Origin: Gnetum montanum
Lineage: Eukaryota > Streptophyta > Gnetopsida > Gnetales > Gnetaceae
Direction of reading: 5' to 3'
Assembly (NCBI GenBank): GCA_015680685.1
Contig: MNCI01014774.1
Span: forward strand, 1,039,263-1,103,262
Length of the DNA stretch: 64,000 bases
The position numbers were made by a program, and so were the translations under genes. Shown here piece by piece: positions 1-13,700 of this stretch (the first letter of the stretch is position 1; each line of letters begins with the position of its first letter). The notes under the pieces were generated by a model. It made no database searches and was not told the DNA's origin. It saw nothing but the letters and a program-made list of their open reading frames with translations.

Positions 1-2626
1 CAGTGACATATGGGGTCTTGCTCATCAATCCACTCTCACGGGCTCTAAGTGGTTTATCACGTTTATTGATGATCATACAAGGATGTGTTGGGTTTATCTC
101 ATGAGAGACAAATCAGAAACTAAATCCATTGTTAAACAGTATCACAAACATATCTTAAATGTCTTCCAAACCAATATCCAAATTCTGAGAACTAACAATG
201 GTAGAGAGGATTTCACAAATGACTTGACACAATACCTAAATGATAATGGAGTGTTTCATCAGAGTTCTTGTACCTACACACGTCAACACAATGGAGTGGC
301 AGAGAGGAAAAATAGACATTTACTAGAGGTAGCCCGAGCTCTTATGTTCACTAGTCATGCTCCAAACTCTTTTTGGCGAGAAGCAGTGTTAACTGTGGCC
401 TATCTTATAAATAGAATGTCATCCAAAACTCTAAATCTTCGAACTCCTCTTAGTTGTCTACTTGATGCCTATCCTCATGTTTGTATTCTTAACTCTCTTT
501 TTCCTAGAGTGTTTGGTTGCATTGCATATGTCTATAATCATCACCCACCAAAGAGTAAACTTGATCCCAAATCCTCTAAGTGTGTCTTAACTAGCTACTC
601 TCTATCTCAAAAGGGATACAGATGCTTTCAACCCCACTTCCAGAAAATTCTGTCTCTTATGATGTAACTTTTTTTGGAAGATAAAATGTTTTATCCCAAT
701 AGTTCTCTTCAGGGGGAGATGATTGGTGAAGATGAGCATTGGGATTCCTCTATCTCACTTCCTATATCTATTCTATCTGAGTCTCATTCTTCATTTGAGT
801 CTCCACCTCCAACTAAACTGGACAATCCTCATACTAAACAAATCACTTCAAATTGAATCAAGGGGGAGAATCAAGCAGCTCCAAACCAATTATGGTTTAT
901 TCAAGGAGACCAGAGACTCCCCAACTGTGCAACTATCTGAACCAAGGGAGGATCCTGAAATCATGGAAGAAAGTATGGTGTTATCTAATGATTTGGATCT
1001 TCCTATTGCTCTTAGGAAAGGTGTTTGAACTTGTTCCCAACATCCCATCTCTTGGCAGCTAACCTACTCAAATCTGTCTTATCATTACAAGGCATTTGTT
1101 ACTAGCCTTGATAGTGTGGAGATTCCAAAAGATATTCAGAGAGCCCTTCAGAATTTGAAATGAAGAGCAATTATTGAAGAAGAGATAAGAGCACTTCAAG
1201 AGAATGGAACATGGGAGGTAGTTGCTCTTCCTAGTGGGAAGAAACTTGTTGGTTGCAAGTGGATATTTACAGTGAAGTTCATGCCTAATGGGGAAATAGA
1301 GAGGTATAAAGCTCGCTTGGTTGCTCAAGGATACACCCAAACTTGTGGTATTGACTATGAAGAAACATTTGCTCCTATTGCGAAGATGAATTCAAACAAG
1401 GTATTGTTGTCACTTGTTGTAAATCTTGAATGGGATCTTTACCAAATGGATGTAAAGAATGCTTTTTTGAATGGAAATTTGGCGGAGGAAGTGTTTATGA
1501 AGATGCCACCAAGATTTGAGATGGGAAGCAACAAAGTGTGCAAGCTTAAGAAGTCTTTGTATGGTTTGAAACAGTCTCCTAGAGCTTGGTTCACAAGATT
1601 TAGCTCAGCATTGCAGAGTTTTGGATACACCCAAGGGTAGGCCGATCATATAATCTTCACTAAGCAATCATCGAGTGGGAAGAAGTTCATTCTCATTGTG
1701 TATGTGGATGATATCACGATTACCGGTGATGACCGAGATTTCAAAGTTGAAGACTAAACTAAAGAATGAATGTCAAGTCAAGGACCTTGGGATCCTTAGG
1801 TATTTTCTTGGTATGGAGATTGCTAGAAGCAAATAGGGGATCTTTGTTACCCAAAGAAAGTATGTTCTTGATTTGCTTAAGGAGATAGGAAAAATAGGTT
1901 GTAAATCAACTAGCACACTATTGGAAAGGAATTGGAAACAAAAGGTTACAGATAATGATTTGCTAGTTTATTGTGAGCAGTATCAACGTCTGGTAGGAAA
2001 ATATACCTTTCACTTACTAGACCTGACATTGCCTACAGTGTGAGTGTGATCAATCAATTTATGCATTCACTTACAAATCAACATCTAGAGGTAGCCAATC
2101 ATGTATTGAGATATCTAAAGGGTTCTCCTAGCAAGAGACTCTTGTTCAAGAAAGGTGAATCTCAAGAGGTGGAAGATTTGCTAATGCAAATTAGGTTGGA
2201 TCAGTGGAAGATAGCAACTCCACAATTGGATACTGTGTGAAATTATGGGGAAATCTTGTGATATGGAGGAGTAAGAAACAATCAGTTGTAGCAAGGAGTA
2301 ATGCTGAAGCAGAGTATTGGGCAATTGCTCAAGGAGTGTGTGAGCTTATTAGGATTGAAAGACTTCTAAAGGATCTAAAAATTTCATTCTTAGGTCCTAT
2401 GAAGCTCTACAATGACAGTAATCAACAATAAGCATTGTCCACAACCTAGTTCAACATGATCGAATGCAGCATGTTAGAATAGATAGAAGCTTTATCAAGC
2501 ATGAGATTAACTTAGGAGCAATCAACCTAGCTTACATTTTTACCAAAGCATTATCAAAACCAGGTTTTGGGTCTTTAGTTTGCAAGCTAGGAATGATAGA
2601 TATCTATTCTCTAGCTTGAGGGGGAG
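1..2626 (+). pseudogene. Ty1/copia retrotransposon polyprotein remnant (integrase, RT, RNase H)
   Basis: This is the 3' two thirds of a copia-type pol gene, cut by the window edge. The integrase core runs from base 2 to about 667: it opens with SDIWG, has the second-Asp site as NNGRED and ends with the GVAERKNR motif. RT follows at about 1149-2000, with YKARLVAQGYTQ, DVKNAFLNG and YVDD at 1701-1712. RNase H is at about 2200-2430 (SKKQSVVARSNAEAEYWAIA). A TAG at 1638 and several frame changes break the reading frame, and the second catalytic Asp of integrase reads Asn. The order integrase before RT identifies copia rather than gypsy. The element is dead and is followed by its own polypurine tract and 3' LTR. 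Confidence 0.93.
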
Positions 2627-2890
2627 CGTTGGAAAGACTTGGTAAATTCCTAAATTTGTGGACTGAGTAAATTTCTAATTTTGTGGGATTAATTGCAGTT
2701 TTTTGTAAAATTTGATTTCCCTAATTTATAGCTTCCGTTTTTATTGTTTCTGATTTCTAGAAGATTGATTTTCTTTTGTCAGTTTGTTTCTTGAAATATG
2801 GAATAAGGCTGGTCTATAAATCCTTGTATGCAATCTTTCATAAACTTCAATAAAGAGAACTATTTCATTTCATCTCTTCTTTCAATCTAC
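2627..2890 (+). repeat. 3' LTR of the copia element
   Basis: It starts just after a polypurine tract (GAGGGGGAGCG, 2618-2628), where copia LTRs normally begin with TGTTGGAAA; here the first T has become C. It contains a TATA-like TATAAAT near 2815 and AATAAA near 2849, and it ends in the usual TCTTTCAATCTAC. The 3' edge is uncertain by a few bases because the final CA is mutated. Confidence 0.75.
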
Positions 2891-3172
2891 GATGGTCGCC
2901 CAACAGAAACCCACTTCCAGTTACATGCATATCATTGACAGAAACTGTGCAAAAGCAGCTCAGCTCATGATATAATAATAATTCCTGCTTCGTACGTTGA
3001 AACACAAAGTGGCCAAATTCCTGAGTCCAGACAATGAACCTTTTAAGCCGACCCATGAGCATGAGCAGTACACTTGAGTTTGACAGTGCTTGGTTGTTGT
3101 TCAGCAAATTGAGTTGGCCAGATGTGGTTTTCATGCCATAAAGCTGACACCAGCTTGAACGCTCCTATCGGC

Positions 3173-3237
3173 TTTTTCCATCCGCCTTTTTGAATCAGAT
3201 GACAATTTTTCATCCACCTTTTTGAATCAGACAACAA
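3173..3237. repeat. Imperfect 33-bp tandem duplication
   Basis: Two adjacent units (3173-3205 and 3206-3237), each with CCTTTTTGAATCAGA, differ at a few positions. It lies in non-coding DNA between the copia LTR and the sterol reductase gene. Confidence 0.8.
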
Positions 3238-3333
3238 CGCTACTTGCTTCAATCTGTATACTATTTTATTCTTCTGTACAACAAACAGGACATGTATACA
3301 ATCTCGATTCTTCCTTATCACTATCTGAATTAC

Positions 3334-3422
3334 AGTATCCCGATCACTTCAGTTGTGGAAACTGGGAAATGTCCAAATAGTATCCCAATCACTTCACTTG
3401 TGGCAACTGGGAAATCTCAAAG
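3334..3422. repeat. Imperfect 45-bp tandem duplication
   Basis: Two adjacent copies (about 3334-3378 and 3379-3422) share AGTATCCC, ATCACTTCA, TTGTGG and AACTGGGAAAT with a few substitutions. No coding signal. Confidence 0.8.
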
Positions 3423-4273
3423 TTTTGGATAGTCTAGGCTGCAACATGAACAACATGAACAGTATACACGGAGGGCACATTGTTGAATAATCATTGTTAG
3501 AGGGCCAATGCTCATCTTACGAATAGTAGCTCAGCTTACGACTTAAGAAACAAGCATTTTAGCATTGCTCCAAGCATGATGGTGCCTTTCAAGCACAGTT
3601 TGTTCCATTACCAAAAATATTTACATGCCACTGCATAAATGATGCCAGCACCCTTACTGTGCAAACCGTGAACTAGGAATTGTTGTTGCAGTACCCATTC
3701 ACAGAAATGTCGGTGCAGAAGGCGGCTTGCACGGACAGCCAGCCTGTCTATTTATTTCATTTCGGCAGCATACTATTCAACATGCCATAATACACCATAT
3801 AAAAATGATAATGATAAATCCACTCTGGCATCGCTAGCTGTGAACAGCTGCCGGGCACTTTCTAGGACCAAATTCATTAGGCAGGGAAACTGAATTCCCA
3901 TTACCAAACTCATTGGTTAATACTTGTGAAGTGTAAGTTACAGATTTCTTTGGATTGCTTTTCAAAACAAGATGTTTGGTAAACCATAGCAAATCAAACA
4001 CAAAGGAAAGGTATGTCGATTGTTTTGCCAATGAAATGTGGCTCAAATAGTGGTTATCTCATTGTCTGGCAAGCTAAGTTTTGTGGTAAATTTTTGTTGG
4101 TTGATTTGAAAGGTGGCTAAAATGATGGTTGTCTCATTGTGTAACTAGTTAAATTTTACTTGAGTGTGGAAACCCCAGCAAGTCCAGAGGCCTGCAAGCA
4201 AATGTCGGTTAGGTCCCAATTAAAAGTGAAGGAAAATAGACATTCTGCCAAGTTCCAGTTGCTTAATCACAGG

Positions 4274-4390
4274 TGAGACATTCTCGTGCACAACATCCTG
4301 TCCATTACATCCCATCCATGATAGAAGGTCTAAAACATTCTCGAACACAACATACTGTCAATTACATCTGACCTATGATAGGAGGATTTG
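4274..4390. repeat. Imperfect ~58-bp tandem duplication
   Basis: Two adjacent copies begin ACATTCTCG and continue through CACAACAT, CTGTC and ATTACATC to ATGATAG. It is downstream of the sterol reductase stop codon. Apart from this and the two smaller duplications above, 2891-4786 shows nothing I recognise except perhaps part of the gene's 3' UTR. Confidence 0.75.
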
Positions 4391-4786
4391 ATGCTGTCTA
4401 TTGGATGCATAGATATTTAACATGTATTTTTAGCGTCACACATTCCTTGAAATCAAACCCATGACTTGCAAACAACATACCAGATGCCCTAACTAAATGA
4501 GGAATGCCTCAATGACACTATACTGTCAAATACATCATCTATAAAAAAAAATGAAAGACATCCAACTGGAGAGGAATAGACATCCATGCTGACAGAATAA
4601 AACAATCTTATTCTTTTCTCCATTAAGTTACGAAAGACCATTCGCAATTTACATTTTTAATCATTTGCAAAATTTTCTCTTCAAATAAAGTTGAAAAATG
4701 CTTCCCAACGGAATTTGCACCTAAAGCCCAAGTCCCAACAATGAAACAACTGTGGTCTGTGTGCTCCTCAAATAAATACCATCCAT

Positions 4787-7700
4787 CTAATACACATAAG
4801 GCAATATCCTCCATGGTACCATTTGACAATATGCAGCCCAATCTTCCCTGTATTTTACACGGCATTTTGCCTCATCTCTTCTCTCCCTCCAAATGAGAAG
4901 GATTAACAGATATGTGGGGTAAAAGTATGGGATAATGGAGCTGCAAAATACGAAATAATAGTCGGGCTTAGAAAACAGAGGATCAAGAAAAGACTAAAGC
5001 AAACTTACAAAAACGATGACAAACAGTGATGAAAATACCTTGTACCACAAGGTAAACTGAAAGAGAATGCAAGAAGTAGATCACCAAGATAATTGCAGTG
5101 TCTAGCTATTCCCCTGCATTGAAACAAGTCCAAGCAAAGCTTTTATCATACATGCGATACTTGATTCATCATTTTGGGCATAATAGCAAAACAGAATATG
5201 CTCTGTATTACTCTAGCAACATACAGAATTCATGATTTGCATTTATCTCTAATATTGAATTTCATAACTACGTAAAAGACAGAGAAAAGAGCAACTGGAA
5301 TATTAGACAAACAATGGGAACAGCAGCTTTGACTCAGCTCGACTAACATTTTACACGAAGGAATATAATGCAATCATAATTGCAACTCTTTTAACATTTT
5401 TGAGCAGAGAGAAATGTGTTTACCAATAACCTGAAGCCAACAACTTTCCTCCAACAACCCTTGGAGGTTTGCCCCAAATTGGAGCTTTAGGATTTTTCTT
5501 AAAAATGTGCTTCTGCTTGTTTGCACCTCTGAAAACCTTGTATCTGGAAACAAAGATTAATATGGGGCTATAAAAACCAATGGAGCTAAATACGGTAAAT
5601 TTTTCTTATCTTAAAACCAATGGGCGTAATCACTCTGCCAGCTACTTATGCTCTTTAGCATTGAACCTACATGACAAAATCACTGAACGTACCCGATTAT
5701 AAAAATTACGACATTAAAGATTGCTGCTACTGTCGTCATGTTGGATACATTTGACAGAAGCCACCATCCCTATATACATAGTTGGAAGAGGAACCATTTC
5801 AATAAAAGAGACAACTAATGTTTAAAACAGAAAGCTCTTGTATCTTTACAAATAAAAAGGAACAAGAAGGTTCTTACAAACACAAAGCTTGCAAGGGAAT
5901 AAAGAAAGTATTGAAGCACATGCATGGTTAAATTCAATATTTACCGTAAAAAGTATGAACAAATAGCTTTGGCCATACGAGGAGGGTTCAAAACGAAGTT
6001 TATGCTATTGATTTTTTATGCAATAAATCCATCTAGATGTTCACATTAGATGAGGAAATAGAACACTGCTTGAATGTAAGACCAACATATGATACGTTGG
6101 AAACACAAAACACTATCACCAGGCATACTCTGACAAAAATTATAAACTGTGCTGTCATGCTTCTCTTAAACCAGATGTCATGACCTTGCCATGGTCAAGA
6201 TTATAACTATGATGCATATGGCTACATGCCACGTGGGATTACACTCAAACAATTTACATCTTGTTGCATATAAGCAAAATGGAGCTTTGGAAGGACAATT
6301 CATAGTAAAACAGAACAAATAACGTTTCTTAATTCTGACGTATTTTTACCTGAATGCTAAATGTAAATGGGATCCAGACCAAGTCTCCAAAAACAAGCAT
6401 AAAACCAAGCTTTTCTGCAATTATGTCCCACCTGCAAAGTACAATTTAAAATAAAATATTAAACAAGTGTCTGCATAAATCCTAAGCCTTCCTAAGCAGG
6501 GCATGTGTTTCAACTAACTTGAATTTAAGATGGTTGGTGTAGTTTTATATTTTCCACGTTGATATAATCGTAAAAAGTGCACTGCACCATTGAGCTTTGA
6601 ACATGCTCGTAAAAAAAGGTGATGTTTAATGGAAAATGAATTGACCGTTACATATGGGTGGCCGACTATGAATTTCTTGTAACATATTCTCGCAAAAAGC
6701 TGACTGCAGATAGATGGGTTTAAGGCAATGTTAACTATTTTAATTCATTTCTACTCATTTTAGAGCTTCAAACTCATAGTATTTACTAGTTCAAAATCAC
6801 ATTAGCAATAAGGTATATTTTGGATGTTTCAAGCTAATATTTCATGTCGCATGTTATCTCGGCTGGAACAAAACCAATAAATAACAGTTATTTCAGGTAC
6901 AAGTGTTTAAAATTTAATGCATCTTTTTAGGGTTTTGTTCCCTATTCTAAAGATCCCATCATTGTTTGGTTATTGCATTATGTTGCTGCTTTTTTTTTTC
7001 CTGCTTTGTATAAAAAATAGTTCCCTGCTTTGATCTGTACCATGTATAATGTATGCAACGTCAGTTTTTACGTTCAAAATAGACCAGCGTTTAATGCAAA
7101 AAAAAAATTAGTTATGAAAACGCAGAACATTACTTAGGATTCATATAACTAGATAAATCAAAATCTTCACAGATCTCAAATATGATTTTGTCTTTATATT
7201 TGGATTAATATAGGATATTAGTATGGTACACATTTCTAAATATAGATGATTTGTTTAAGAATTAGTTGACTTAATTCTTCTATCCTGATACTATGTTCTT
7301 GTTATATTATGATTGCAAGTTAGAATATTATGGGGTAGTTTTGGCTCCATTGTTATTGAATTTGATATTGATTATTATTATTATTACACTATTATTATTG
7401 AAACCAAAAAAGACATGGAAAAATGATTTGAAGAAATTGCAAATAAATAAAGAACTAGCTCTTCATAAAGGCAAATGCTGAAAAAGAACTCATGTAGTCA
7501 ACCCCATTTTGGTGGGACAAGGCTAAGATAATGATAAAATGATGATGATTGGAAACATAAACATTACACTAAGGAAAGCAATAAATGACAAATACATTAA
7601 ATGCTGGAAATTAAATATAGTTTAAGTCAGAGTGATGCAATGAAATCACGTCTACTATCTTATCTATCTTATATGATGCTAAATGTTGCACAGTATAAAA

Positions 7701-10700
7701 GAAGTATGAAGAACAAATTAGTGTGTTAGAAATGTTAATGCTTCGATGAAAGTTGACTGTTACAAGAAGAGGTAAATTGCAAAATATAGACATTAGAGGA
7801 AGGTTTGCAGTGGCTTTTATTTTAAATAAGCTATAAGAATGGCATCTTAGATGGTTTGGACATGTGTGTAAAGAAAGTCAGATAACATATCTTTCAAAAA
7901 TGGGTTGCAAAATATAGACATTAGAGGAAGGTTTGCAGTGGCTTTTATTTTAAATAAGCTATAAGAATGGCATCTTAGATGGTTTGGACATGTGTGTAAA
8001 GAAAGTCAGATAACATATCTTTCAAAAATGGGTTGCTACATCACTGTTGTAAGAAAGCAACTGAAAGAAAGACCAAAAAGACATGGAAAAAATGATTGGA
8101 GATGATATGAAGAAAGTACAAATAATCAAGGATCTAGCTCTTCATAGAGGCAAATGGCAAAATAAAATTTATGTAGCCAACCCCATTTCGTTTAGATGAG
8201 GCTAAGAGGATGATGATGATATTCCATGCCTTCTTTTTATGAAGTTACTAAACACTTATTCTCATGAATGTCTACTTATTCTCCATAGACTGCATTTCAG
8301 CTCATCTACTTGGCAGTCAAGTGAGAGATACACTAGTTACCATCTCGGCCTTCTCAATGGCATGGGGAATACCTGCAACATCCATGAGTGTGAACAAAAG
8401 GTATTTCATCAAATACAAGTGTCAACCGCTCTTTTCATACTAGGATGAGAAGGCCGAATTACTGAGAAAGTGGGATTGCAGTTAAAGCTCTAAAAACCCC
8501 AAAGTTTACTTTGACTTAATTTTACCTAACATGAGTTGTATAAAACTATCTTTTACAAAATCATGTTTTAATTGGATACAATAAGCCAATAAAAATAAAA
8601 CAAAAAAGATACAATGAATTGAAAGATTTCACTTTGCCAACAGATTAAGGTGATATGGGCAGTCAGTTAATAACTCTTAGTAAAACTTACAACTTGTTTA
8701 GCATGAAGAAACTCACAAAACCTACAACTTTTTTATCATAAAGAGACATAGAGAATGTAAATTCACGAGTGCAATTGGTTTACCAAAAAGTGTGTGAAGA
8801 GCATTGGTTAAGAGATGAAACATTATGTATAGTTGCAAATGTGAAAAAAAGATAAGACTGTCGTTTTAAACTGAACAGACATAATAGAAAAACATTTATC
8901 AGTGATGATATAACCAAAACAATTCATCGTTCAACTAACTGTAGGCTGCTAACATTTTATTCTTAAGAACAAACAAAATTGAACAACATACTAATAGATT
9001 CAGGCATGCAAAATCATATCCTGAGAATCAATAGTCTATTTTATATGGTATTTCAAGGCTAAAATTTGAATGAAAAACTTGCAATTGACAAATGGCAAGG
9101 TTACCGATATACTTTTAGAGTTCCAGTTTATCTGAAACTCTGTTGTGAATTTAGAAAAACGACTTGAAAATAAATCATAAAGAACATAAGACTTACGTTG
9201 AGGTCATGTACTCTTCATAAAAGAAATAATCCAGGACATAAATCTGCAAGAAATATCATTAGTAAGAAAACTGACAATGAAAAGTAAAAGTGTATTATAA
9301 CAATTGCAAATTTGAGGAAAGTATTGTGAATCAGATTGAGCACTTTGGACAGGCAACTTACCAAACAAAAACTCTGATAGAGTATCATTGGAAGGCTTAA
9401 TGTTCCCTTTTCTGCAAACTCTTTTGCAGCAACTAACAAATTGATGATTAGCCAGCCCATCATCCCAGCACGAACAAAAAAGAATCTAAATCAATTTGAA
9501 AGCATATAAAAATACATTTGTGATTAGATCAAAAGAGAATCATGAAAAAACTAGTTTTGAGATGATTACAATAAGATTGATGGACATGTGACAAGCCTGC
9601 ACATGTTAAACCCTTCAAATGTTAAGTATGGCATTTCAGATATTTATGATATTTAAGAGGAGTCTTGGTATAACCATCTTAATCAAAATCAACTGCATGA
9701 TATGCAATAACCTGAATAAACATTGTTATTTGAACCTTTGCTTTTAAAATTTAGTATGTGTTGCTTGATACCTAATATTCTGGCTTTGCTTAAAACTCAA
9801 AAAATTGCTGACAACTCCATCATGAATTAGGCAGTATTCAGTCTAAGCTAGCAACTTGAAATAATAAAAAACTTAAGGCATACGTAAAAAGGCAGCTTAG
9901 GAAAGAAATTATGCAATTCAAAAAAGACTTGTAACCAACGTTAAGTCTTACATACTTGAGATCAATGCCAAAGACTTCAGGATTTAATTGTATTCCAAAC
10001 CACCTGCAAACAATAACAAACCTGTAGTTATTCCTCACTCCTCCCCCTTTCAACCAGAGAGAGAGAGAGAGAAAAGAAAAAAGAAAAAGAAAAAGAAAAA
10101 AGGAAAGAAGATGTATCTGAAATCATATATATTCTAACAAGCAACAACAAATAAATAGAAATGGATATGTAACCATATGTTATTTAAAGTTATCAATATT
10201 TTCACTGTTTACCAGTTTAAGAAGAAGCTTCAAAAAGTAAAAATAATGCAAGGTCATTAATATAATACTTTGCATCTGTTATGTAAATTTACACTTTCAG
10301 ACATTTTAGATGGTTATAATTAGGTATGTTGCAAATTTCAGTTGAATTGAAATATATTTTGTACCTTATTTACCAACTTGCAAAAGCCACACAGCATTAC
10401 TGTTCAGTTTAGCGATAACTGTCCTAATAAATTGACTACTTGAACCTCTATCTCAATAAATTGGGAAGTGAACCTCTCATTCCTCCCTATGAATTTTATA
10501 TGCAAGCTTCATCTCTGATATCTTATTTGACATAGTAATATTCCATTTCAGAAACCTGTTTGTAGAATTTGGAATTAACCAGATCTCCTTCCTTAATGTG
10601 AAAAGCCTAAAAAGATTAAATTTTAAAAGCCCTTAACGTAGAATATAGTGGACTGTGCCTGACAATTCAGGAAGTGATCCTGATTACGTAACTTTATTTC

Positions 10701-13700
10701 TACTTTATTTCAACCCTTTTTTTTTGTTTTGAAAAAATCAATTTAGAAGGAAACTAATTTCATGCACAATCCTAATTTCTACATGAGCTTTTATGCCTTT
10801 CAATGCAACCCGATATCACCCACTTATCCATCCAAACACTTTTTCTGTTCAGACTTGACAAAAGTAATTCAAAGGCTGTTTATCATCGCAATCCTCATCC
10901 AAACTTTCTAAAAACTTTTGTGCAGATGAACTTTTCACTCATTATTTTCCCCAAGAATAAATCAAACCAACAGAGATTGCTCAAGTGTTTGACCTGTGAA
11001 AACAAAGAAGTCTTTTTAACAAAATAACCGTTGCTAACAGTTTTTTTTTTTTTTTTTGGGAAAAATTAGAGCGAAATTTATTCCTATAAAGAACGACTAT
11101 ACAAAGGTATAGCGCAGGCCAGGGCAGCTGACCCCACACCGACAACGGACCGAAACCCCTGGGCCCCCACAAGTCCCGACTGCATCAGGGCATCCCCATT
11201 AACGAGTTAAAGGTCCCAACCCCGGACCTTGAAACAGTATTTCGGACTGAGCCGGGCATGTCCCAGTGCCCCATCCCACGTTAGGGGCTTTTGGGGTGGT
11301 CATGGTTAGAGCTCCGACTCTCCTTGAGGGTTGCTAACAGTTAAATACTGTTTGTAGAATAATTACCTAGTAATACAATCCCCGTTTGGGACATGATAAG
11401 GACTCAAATTAAATTACTAATTTGAGGATATCTTTTACTCTATTATGATAAGGAATTAAGTATCAAGCTTCAGATAGCAGGTACTTCAGTAATTGTGAAA
11501 GTGTTTTAAAAAACAAATAATTCAATTAGGCCCAGGAAACATAGCAAAAGTGATATCAGTGATGCATCAACAAATTAGGCTGTTATGATAGGCATGTTAC
11601 ACAGTGACATGTAAGCCTCACAACTCATTAAGTAACTTTTTGCGTTGAATTACGGCAAACTCAACAAACAAGAGGTAATTTTCCAACAGTTTAGGTTTCT
11701 CAGCACATAGATATTGAGCATTTTGCCTGGAAATCAAACTTTTCTATTTACTCATAACTATCACACCATTATCCTATGCTGAAATCAAGGTTCTAATCAG
11801 CTGAGAGCTTCTCCAAAAAAGCGAATCAGCCAAAACTCAGGCAACAACATGGTTTTGGTAGGCAGAAGTTCATGGAAATTGAAAATAAAAAGAAATTGTC
11901 AGACAGAAAACTAGTGGTACATGGTGAAGGAAGTCAAAAGTTAAGAAGCGATTATTTCTCTGGAAGCAAATTCGTATCTCCAAGTGAAATTGTCTTGACA
12001 AACACAAAAGATGCATAAGGAAACATTTTATCCACTTTGAAAGTAGTTATTCTTAACCAGGAAAACTGAGAGTGTACTTCAAAGCAAATTGGACATTCAA
12101 GAGTTGAAAGAATCATATCAATGGTAGTACTAGCTTAGAGACATTGTAGTGAGGTTGTGTGACTTAGAAGTACTAGGAATAGCTATTTTTCAATATGACA
12201 TAGCTCCAGATTACAGGGATGGAACTTAGGGGTACAGTTAAAACACATGTGCAGGACAATATTACAGAGGGAAGCCAGCTGTAAAACTATAACCAGACCC
12301 TAACTAAAAAAAGGCCATAAAATTATTGTTCAAACTTAGAGACACTGTAGCAAGGTACACGCAGCTTAGCATTAATCCATCAGGTATAATGATCAACCAT
12401 TACGATGTCAAGAAGATCAAATGATTCCTAACCAGTTGGGTCTCTTTGATAAAAATCTTCATGGTCATTAATACGGGTTCTGTATGCCCTATTTCTTTGC
12501 ATCCTTTGTACCGGAGTGGCTTGAAGCTTCCACTTAATAAAACATCTTTCTTTGTGCTAGAGTGGACTTCTGATTTATCTTGTCTTCCTGAATTACTTGA
12601 AAAGGTTTAGCAAGAATTTTAATGAAAATAGCTGATATAGATCCGCAAGGTGAAAATGGACAATTACTGTTTAGCTAAAGATATAGAATAGCAGGGGTAG
12701 AATGGGATCACATTGGTGATTAAACATGAAGATTGATAAAATTATCTCCATATGAGTATTAATGTAGGCTTCACTTATAAAACTTGATTGAGAATGAACC
12801 TAATATTCTTTTGCAGTGTCTTGCAACAGATAATTTATTCATTATGTTTGATATTTCATTTTGCTTTACATCCTCCATCATTGAGCCTCAATATTGCATA
12901 TTTGTTGACATTCATAATATGTACATTGCATCATATTTGAGACATCTGCAGAGTCTTACCAAATGGAATAAAATCCAATTCTTTCAAAGAAATTTGATAT
13001 ATGAAGAAATAATATTTGGATTTAGCATTTCTACAATACATATCTATTGTATGTATGCTTCAGAGGTTTTAACAGCACTAGTATTTTTGATCAGCTGTTT
13101 CCCAGCAAGATTTAATACGTAACATAACATATAGTTGTGGCCTTAAACATTATGATCTTTAAACTATCATTGCCTTTAAGAATTGATTTTCTAGTAATAC
13201 AAGTACACCACTTGTACATTGTGCAAATACACACAAATATGTCCGAGTCAACAACGCATACCAGTCATGAATGAAGTTGCCTGATACATCAGGCTTTAAA
13301 GAGGAACTTGTGCTCTGTGATAATCGACCGGCAACATACAATACAAGAGATATCTGCCAAAATGTAAGAAAATTTGTAACATATTCTGATTGCTTTACAA
13401 CTTTAAAAAATGCAAGAAAAAAAAATTAGAATAAAGAGTCAAACATCTCTTTTACATGGACAATAACTAGAAATTGTATCTGTCCATGGAAGACATATAT
13501 GTACAAAGTGGTCTTATTAACAGAACCATCAATGACCAAAGCCACCACCAAAAGCACCAATGTCAGATTGAACATCATGACCGGACAGAGGAGAATCAAT
13601 AAGACAAATTGGATTCAAACAATATAGAAAATAAGTGCTCAAAATGCAGTTGTGTGTGGCATCAAGCTGATGACGTGTTAGCAAAAGTAAAGCCAGGGCA

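Noticed and set aside
4430-4500. Possible SINE B-box (ATGGGTTTGATTTCAAGG on the minus strand)
   Set aside because: A similar motif occurs near 61420, but no convincing A-box or ends were found, so it is not listed as a feature.
4623-4865. 80-codon minus-strand frame
   Set aside because: It is an out-of-frame shadow of the last sterol reductase exon and its 3' UTR.
12784-13122. 112-codon open frame on the plus strand
   Set aside because: It lies wholly in intron 5 of the minus-strand sterol reductase gene, is AT-rich, and shows no family motif or codon pattern.
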